A DNA stretch of 18,733 bases, taken from the NCBI RefSeq assembly GCF_049514155.1, contig NZ_JBEKVH010000071.1, positions 1-18,733 of the forward strand, given 5' to 3'. Position 1 is the stretch's first letter, and the number at the start of each line of letters is the position of its first letter. Made by a program: the position numbers and the translations under genes. The notes below the pieces were generated by a model. That model saw only the letters and a program-made list of their open reading frames with translations. It made no database searches and was not told where the DNA came from. Source of the stretch: Roseiarcus sp049514155 (GTDB taxonomy: Bacteria; Pseudomonadota; Alphaproteobacteria; Rhizobiales; Beijerinckiaceae). Below, in pieces: positions 15,925 through 18,733 of the stretch.

Positions 15925-16043
15925 GTCAAGCGCCGCGTCGCGTTTCGTCAAGCCGCGTCAAGTTTTGTCAAGTTTCGTCAAGCGGCGGGTTGACATGTCA
16001 AGGCTCAATCTCTGCGATTCCAGCCGCTTAGTCAGGCGTCAAG
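15925..16043. repeat. Phased GTCAAG (CTTGAC) hexamers upstream of pgm
   Basis: GTCAAG occurs at 15925, 15947, 15957, 15967, 15977, 15997 and 16038. Successive distances are 22, 10, 10, 10, 20 and 41 bases, so most sites lie on one face of the helix. The copy at 15997 is half of a perfect 12-bp palindrome, TTGACATGTCAA (15990-16001). Seen from pgm the motif is CTTGAC, overlapping the -35 hexamer TTGACA in two copies. No convincing -10 was found. A protein-binding array is inferred; it may instead be a simple decamer repeat. Confidence 0.6.
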
Positions 16044-16124
16044 GCGCCGACGCCCATCCGTCAACTTCCCGCAGCCTCCGCGACCCAGGCGACGCCTGTG
16101 CGACGGATTATCGGTAGAATAGCA

Positions 16125-16176
16125 GAAATTCTGAATTTCGGAAAGAGTCGGTTGCGAGTGTGTCGGTTGCGAGTGC
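16125..16176. repeat. Small palindrome and 15-bp tandem duplication
   Basis: GAAATT-CTG-AATTTC (16125-16139) is a perfect AT-rich palindrome. Two adjacent 15-bp units, GTCGGTTGCGAGTG plus T or C, follow at 16147-16161 and 16162-16176. No gene is seen in 16044-16406. Confidence 0.5.
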
Positions 16177-16239
16177 GCGCAGCGTTCGTTTGAAATTGCT
16201 CGCCGCCGCCCCTCGTCCTGAGCCGCCGCGAAAACAAAT

Positions 16240-16292
16240 GGTGACGGCGCGGGCTCATGTGGGAGGTCATGGCCGAGTTTGGCGCCGTCACC
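16240..16292. repeat. 11-bp inverted repeat
   Basis: Perfect arms GGTGACGGCGC (16240-16250) and GCGCCGTCACC (16282-16292) enclose 31 bases in non-coding DNA. It could be a terminator-like or REP-like hairpin; there is no T run. Confidence 0.45.
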
Positions 16293-16406
16293 ACGCTAAG
16301 AGCCAAGCGCAAAGCGATTTTAAGTTCCAGCGCTTGATTCGAGAAGCGGCGGACGCCAGCGCGAGATGACTTATCCCGCGTCAAAGCATGCGTGGCGAAA
16401 ACACGC

Positions 16407-16695
16407 CGCCAAGTTCGGCAGGGAGCGCCGCCGACCTCATGGAGGCCTGTTGTTTCCGAAGCGGCGAGACGGTCAAGGGGCGAAGTCCGCCTGCGGCGGC
16501 GCGCGCACAGGGCGTCGAGAGACGCCCGTCTTTCGACGCCTATGAGCGCGCCCTTGACCGTCTCGCCGTTTCGCAAGGTTTCGCATCCATGAGGCCGACG
16601 GCGCGGGGGAGTCGGAAAGCCGTGAGACGGAGAGCCGTGAGACGGAAAGCCGGGAGGCGGCGAATTGGAAATTTATGCACGCGTCACCGTAATTC
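16407..16695. repeat. Dispersed nested-palindrome repeat, copy R1 (uninterrupted)
   Basis: R1 shares near-identical sequence with R2, starting at CGCCAAGTTCGG and ending at GCGTCACCGTAATTCC. The outer arms are 16425-16443 and 16586-16604 (19 bp, two differences). The inner arms GGCGAGACGGTCAAGGG are 16463-16479 and 16551-16567 (17 bp perfect). The centre holds further hairpins, GGGCGTC/GACGCCC at 16510-16527. Past the palindrome are three 15-bp units (16614-16658, GGAAAGCCGTGAGAC type) absent from R2, then a shared tail. It ends five bases before the parD stop. It looks like a non-autonomous REP-like element and provides the empty target site of the insertion sequence. Confidence 0.8.
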
Positions 16696-16699
16696 CCGC

Positions 16700-16957
16700 T
16701 CACGGCTTGGCGGCGAGACGCGCGCGGGCTTCCTGTTTCAAGGCGGCGAAGTCCAAGGCGCCCGCTTCGCCGCTATCGACGCCCTCACGCCAAGCCTGCC
16801 GAAGCAAGCCGAGCTTTTCGGCCTCCTGCCGCTCGACCTTCTCCATCAGGCGCAACGCCTCGCGCACGACTTCGCTCGACGACGCATAGCGACCACCGGA
16901 CACCTTGGCCTTGACGAAATTCGCCAGTTCCTCGGTGAGCGAAATGTTCATGTTCAT
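16700..16957 (-). CDS. parD: ParD-family type II antitoxin (orphan)
   Basis: ParD is a ribbon-helix-helix antitoxin that neutralises a ParE toxin and represses its own promoter. The 85-residue product begins MNMNISLTEELANFVKAKVSGGRYASSSEVVREALRLMEK, a clear ribbon-helix-helix with the ParD SSSEVVREALRLME signature. It ends in the toxin-binding tail REGVDSGEAGALDFAALKQEARARL. The ATG at 16957 has GAGAGG 6 bases upstream; reading on to 17005 has no support. Only repeat R1 follows its stop, so no parE is present. The bases after the stop overlap read GTGAGCGGGAATTACGG, where a parE start could once have been. A palindrome lies upstream. Family assignment is strong; function without a toxin is unclear. 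Confidence 0.88.
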   Translation of the reverse strand: MNMNISLTEELANFVKAKVSGGRYASSSEVVREALRLMEKVERQEAEKLGLLRQAWREGVDSGEAGALDFAALKQEARARLAAKP

Positions 16958-16999
16958 GTTGGGCCTCTCTGGCGAGAGGATGCCGGAGATGGCTAAAAA

Positions 17000-17014
17000 T
17001 AGCAATATTTGCTA
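17000..17014. promoter_or_regulatory. Palindrome upstream of parD, likely autoregulatory operator
   Basis: TAGCAA-TAT-TTGCTA is a perfect AT-rich 15-bp palindrome in GC-rich DNA, 43 bases before the parD ATG. Ribbon-helix-helix antitoxins bind such sites. Assignment is by position and symmetry. Confidence 0.5.
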
Positions 17015-17039
17015 GTGTGCGAGCGAAGGGGAAGAGGTG

Positions 17040-17189
17040 CGCCAAGTTCGGCGGGGAGCGCCGTCGACCTCATGGAAGCGTCTTGTTTCCGAAGCGGCGA
17101 GACGGTCAAGGGGCGAAGCCCGCCTGCGGCGGCGCGCTAAAAGCGCGCCCTTGACCGTCTCGCCGTTTCGGACGCTTTCGCATCCATGA
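17040..17189. repeat. Nested-palindrome repeat, copy R2, left part
   Basis: It aligns with R1 from CGCCAAGTTCGG to GCATCCATGA, where the insertion sequence begins. The outer left arm is 17058-17076 (GCGCCGTCGACCTCATGGA). The inner arms are 17096-17112 and 17148-17164. The central hairpin GGCGCGCT-AAA-AGCGCGCC is 17131-17149. With the right part rejoined, the outer arms pair perfectly over 19 bp. Confidence 0.8.
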
Positions 17190-17194
17190 TGGGG

Positions 17195-17207
17195 TGGACG
17201 GCGCCCC
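17195..17207 (+). repeat. Left subterminal inverted repeat of the insertion sequence
   Basis: TGGACGGCGCCCC is a 13-bp perfect inverted match to 18589-18601. Confidence 0.8.
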
Positions 17208-17267
17208 GAACGGCATCAGCGTGCCAAGATGGTCGTTGTCGAAACCCCATCTGAAGGGAAGCCGTCC

Positions 17268-18341
17268 ATGGACAAGTTTATCGGGAATTCTGGCGTTGTC
17301 ACGCGGGTCGGGCTCGATTTGGGGAAGAACGCTTTTCAGGTGCACGCCGTCGGCGGGAAGGGCGAGATCGTGATTGCGCGCAAGCTGGCGCGAGGTCGGC
17401 TCGTCGCCTTCTTCGCTCAGTTGCCGCCATGCTTGGTGGCGATGGAGGCGTGCGGCTCGGCGCACCATTGGGGTCGCCAGCTCGCCGCGCTCGGCCACGA
17501 GGTGAGGCTGATCCCGCCGGCGCATGTGAAGCCCTATGTGCGGCGGAATAAGAGCGACGCGGCCGATGCGGCGGCGATCTGCGAGGCGGCGGGGCGGCCG
17601 GGGCAACGGTTCGTCCCGTTGCGCTCGATCGACAACCAAGCGGCGCTGATGCGCCACCGCGCGCGCGAACTGCTGGCGGGCCAACGCACGGCGCTCCTCA
17701 ACGCCTTGCGCGGACACATGGCCGAAATCGGCCTGGTCGCGCCGCAGGGGGCGCAGCACGCCTATGAGCTGAAGCGCCTGGCCGCCGACGGCTTCGACGA
17801 GAACGGCGAGATCGTGGTCCCCGACTGCGTGCGCGGAGCGCTGAGCCGGCTCGTCGATCACATCGACGCGCTCGACGAGGCGATCTTGGCGATCGACAAG
17901 GAGCTTGCGGCTTCGGTCAAGGCCGACGCGACGGCCAGGCGTTTGACGACCATTCCCGGCGTCGGCCCGGTCACCGCCTCGGCGATCGTCGCCACGATCC
18001 AGGACATGAGCGCCTTCGCGTCGGGGCGCGACTTCGCCGCCTTCCTCGGCCTGACGCCGCGCCAGAGCTCGACCGGCGGCAAGCCGCGGCTCGGCCGCAT
18101 CACCAAGATGGGCGACCGCTATTTAAGAAAGCTCCTCGTCGTGGGGGCCTGCGCGGTCCTCGGCCGCCGCAAGGGCCACAAAGACGCCCTGCGCCTGTGG
18201 GCAAGCGCGCTGCTCGACCGCAAGACGGTCAAATACAAGTTCAAGCTGACCGCCGTGGCGCTCGCCAACAAGCTCGCGCGCGTCGTCTATGTCCTGATGA
18301 CCAGAGGCGGCGAATACGACGGCCGGCCGGTGGCGGCCTGA
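17268..18341 (+). CDS. IS110/IS1111-family transposase (DEDD recombinase)
   Basis: This is an RNA-guided recombinase of the IS110 family, with a RuvC-like DEDD domain and a C-terminal serine-bearing Tnp_20 domain. In the 357-residue product the DEDD residues are Asp17 (VGLDLGKNAFQVHAV), Glu60 (AMEACGSAHHW), Asp97 and Asp100 (RRNKSDAADAAAICEA). A coiled-coil-like helix follows near 190-220. Then come the TTIPGVGPVTASAIVATI segment (from about 227) and GLTPRQSSTGGKPRLGRITKMGDRYLRKLL, with the likely catalytic Ser267 or Ser268. The wording resembles IS1111-group enzymes. The ATG at 17268 has GAAGGG about 9 bases upstream; an ATG at 17229 would add 13 residues but lacks a ribosome site. The gene looks intact. 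Confidence 0.95.
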   Translation: MDKFIGNSGVVTRVGLDLGKNAFQVHAVGGKGEIVIARKLARGRLVAFFAQLPPCLVAMEACGSAHHWGRQLAALGHEVRLIPPAHVKPYVRRNKSDAADAAAICEAAGRPGQRFVPLRSIDNQAALMRHRARELLAGQRTALLNALRGHMAEIGLVAPQGAQHAYELKRLAADGFDENGEIVVPDCVRGALSRLVDHIDALDEAILAIDKELAASVKADATARRLTTIPGVGPVTASAIVATIQDMSAFASGRDFAAFLGLTPRQSSTGGKPRLGRITKMGDRYLRKLLVVGACAVLGRRKGHKDALRLWASALLDRKTVKYKFKLTAVALANKLARVVYVLMTRGGEYDGRPVAA

Positions 18342-18404
18342 GGCCCCGACGAAGCGATCGGCCTCGGCAGAACACGACGAAATCGAGGGCGCCAATGAGG
18401 TGAT

Positions 18405-18560
18405 GCGAACCAACGGCCAGGTCCGGAAGCCCGAGTCGACCTCAGCGCGGAAACAGCGCGCTTCCATGATGGGGCAAGGGACCGTAGCGGACGCAACATC
18501 AGGGCCGGCGGGGCTCGCCCCGCCTCAACAGGCCGAAGACATGACCGCGCCCGAGACGTT
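18405..18560 (+). ncRNA. Candidate guide (bridge/seek) RNA of the insertion sequence
   Basis: IS1111-group elements are known to encode their guide RNA downstream of the transposase gene. Here the first stem (18444-18449/18457-18462, 7-base loop) is flanked by GTCGACCTCA (18435-18444) and TCCATGA (18463-18469). The former is the exact complement of the right target flank 18606-18615. The latter is identical to the left flank 17183-17189. The second stem (18507-18514/18517-18524) is flanked by CATCA (18497-18501), complementary to the left-end junction TGATG. On its other side is AGACATGA (18537-18544), identical to the right end 18601-18608. All four strands share the TGA core. RNA ends and strand are inferred. 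Confidence 0.7.
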
Positions 18561-18588
18561 CGCAAGCCTCAAAAGCATCCTTGACCAA

Positions 18589-18601
18589 GGGGCGCCGTCC
18601 A
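18589..18601 (-). repeat. Right subterminal inverted repeat of the insertion sequence
   Basis: GGGGCGCCGTCCA is the complement of 17195-17207. Confidence 0.8.
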
Positions 18602-18604
18602 GAC

Positions 18605-18688
18605 ATGAGGTCGACGGCGCGGTGGGTCGTGAAAGGAAGAGCCGGGCGGCAGCGAATTGGGCATTTATGCAGGCGTCACCGTAATTCC
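18605..18688. repeat. Nested-palindrome repeat, copy R2, right part
   Basis: It continues R2 after the insertion. The outer right arm GGTCGACGGCGC is followed by a shortened spacer with one AGCCGGGCGGC unit instead of R1's three. Then comes the shared tail with GCGAATTGG, ATTTATGCA and GCGTCACCGTAATTCC. Confidence 0.75.
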
Positions 18689-18711
18689 GTAATTCGTAAT
18701 TCCGTAATTCC
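18681..18711. repeat. Four tandem GTAATTC(C) units at the R2 edge
   Basis: Units start at 18681, 18689, 18696 and 18704 (8, 7, 8 and 8 bases). R1 has only one unit at the matching place. They lie exactly between the repeat and a ParD-like reading frame. Confidence 0.7.
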
Positions 18712-18733
18712 TTCTCCATCAAGCGCAGCGCCT
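18710..18733 (-). pseudogene. ParD-like antitoxin fragment, broken by the repeat and cut by window edge
   Basis: The minus strand encodes ALRLMEK, the same as residues in the ParD of this window (REALRLMEKVERQ). The two nucleotide differences over about 24 bases are both synonymous Leu codon changes. After MEK the frame runs into the repeat (ELRNYELRNYGDACINAQFAA) and on into the insertion sequence, ending at 18525. So a second parD-like gene seems to have lost its toxin-binding tail. Its 5' part lies beyond the window. The match is short, so confidence is limited. Confidence 0.45.

Larger units (their letters stand above)
17190..18608 (+). mobile_element. IS110-family insertion sequence, IS1111 type, 1419 bp
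   Basis: Boundaries come from comparing R2 with the uninterrupted R1. The left flank ends CATCCATGA and the right flank resumes GGTCGACGGCGC, which together match R1. ATGA is present at both junctions (17186-17189 and 18605-18608), so the element is 17190-18608 or equally 17186-18604. The subterminal inverted repeats, TGGACGGCGCCCC at 17195-17207 and its complement at 18589-18601, sit a few bases inside the ends, as in the IS1111 group. One transposase gene and about 270 bases of downstream non-coding DNA with two guide-like stem-loops complete it. No target duplication beyond the short shared core is seen. Confidence 0.88.

Noticed and set aside
15925..16043. CRISPR array
   Set aside because: The repeated unit is only 6 bases with 4-base spacers; there are no cas genes and no 25-40 base repeats.
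16388..16996. Plus-strand open frame (202 codons) through R1 and opposite parD
   Set aside because: It consists of translated palindrome and antisense of a real gene; such frames recur wherever the repeat occurs.
17106..17861. Minus-strand open frame opposite the transposase gene ending in KRRDGQGRAFSAPPQAGFAP
   Set aside because: The tail is encoded by the repeat itself, also seen in R1, and the rest is antisense to the transposase.
16407..18688. Composite transposon bounded by R1 and R2
   Set aside because: The R copies encode no transposase, and the insertion sequence lies inside R2 rather than at both ends.

Overview
The window is GC-rich and carries a typical alphaproteobacterial division and cell-wall (dcw) segment. 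The gene order, the FtsA C-terminal membrane tail, two exact CtrA-type boxes ahead of ddl, and the dispersed palindromic repeats all point to an alphaproteobacterium, probably Hyphomicrobiales. The genus cannot be fixed from sequence alone.

Region 1 (1-7611, mostly minus strand) is the dcw block. Transcription runs murC-murB, then ddl-ftsQ-ftsA-ftsZ, with ftsZ cut by the left edge. These genes make UDP-MurNAc (MurB), add L-Ala (MurC), make D-Ala-D-Ala (Ddl) and build the divisome (FtsQ, FtsA, FtsZ). Short overlaps (GTGA at murC/murB, ATGA at ftsQ/ftsA) indicate translational coupling. A plus-strand fatty-acid desaturase gene lies between murB and ddl and splits the cluster. The promoter region of ddl carries two TTAA-N7-TTAAC boxes 25 bp apart, so the downstream division genes probably have their own cell-cycle-controlled promoter.

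Region 2 (7704-14213) is accessory chromosome. It holds a 493-aa polytopic membrane protein and a 141-aa four-helix membrane protein. Next are an aldo/keto reductase with a divergent, frameshifted LysR gene, and then an SDR with a divergent intact LysR gene. The SDR is followed by the 3' half of an amidohydrolase gene. Region 3 (14214-15842) is a full-length alpha-phosphoglucomutase gene.

Region 4 (15843-18733) has few genes and many repeats. It starts with GTCAAG motifs at multiples of about 10 bp behind pgm. Two copies of a long nested-palindrome repeat (R1, R2) follow, with an orphan ParD antitoxin gene between them. R2 is split by an IS110-family (IS1111-type) insertion sequence. The uninterrupted R1 gives the empty target site, so the element's boundaries can be read directly. 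The non-coding DNA downstream of the transposase gene contains two stem-loops whose flanking strands match the left target, right target and element ends. This is the layout expected for a guide (bridge/seek) RNA, and its guides agree with the insertion actually seen here. The right edge runs into a second ParD-like reading frame that is broken by the same repeat.
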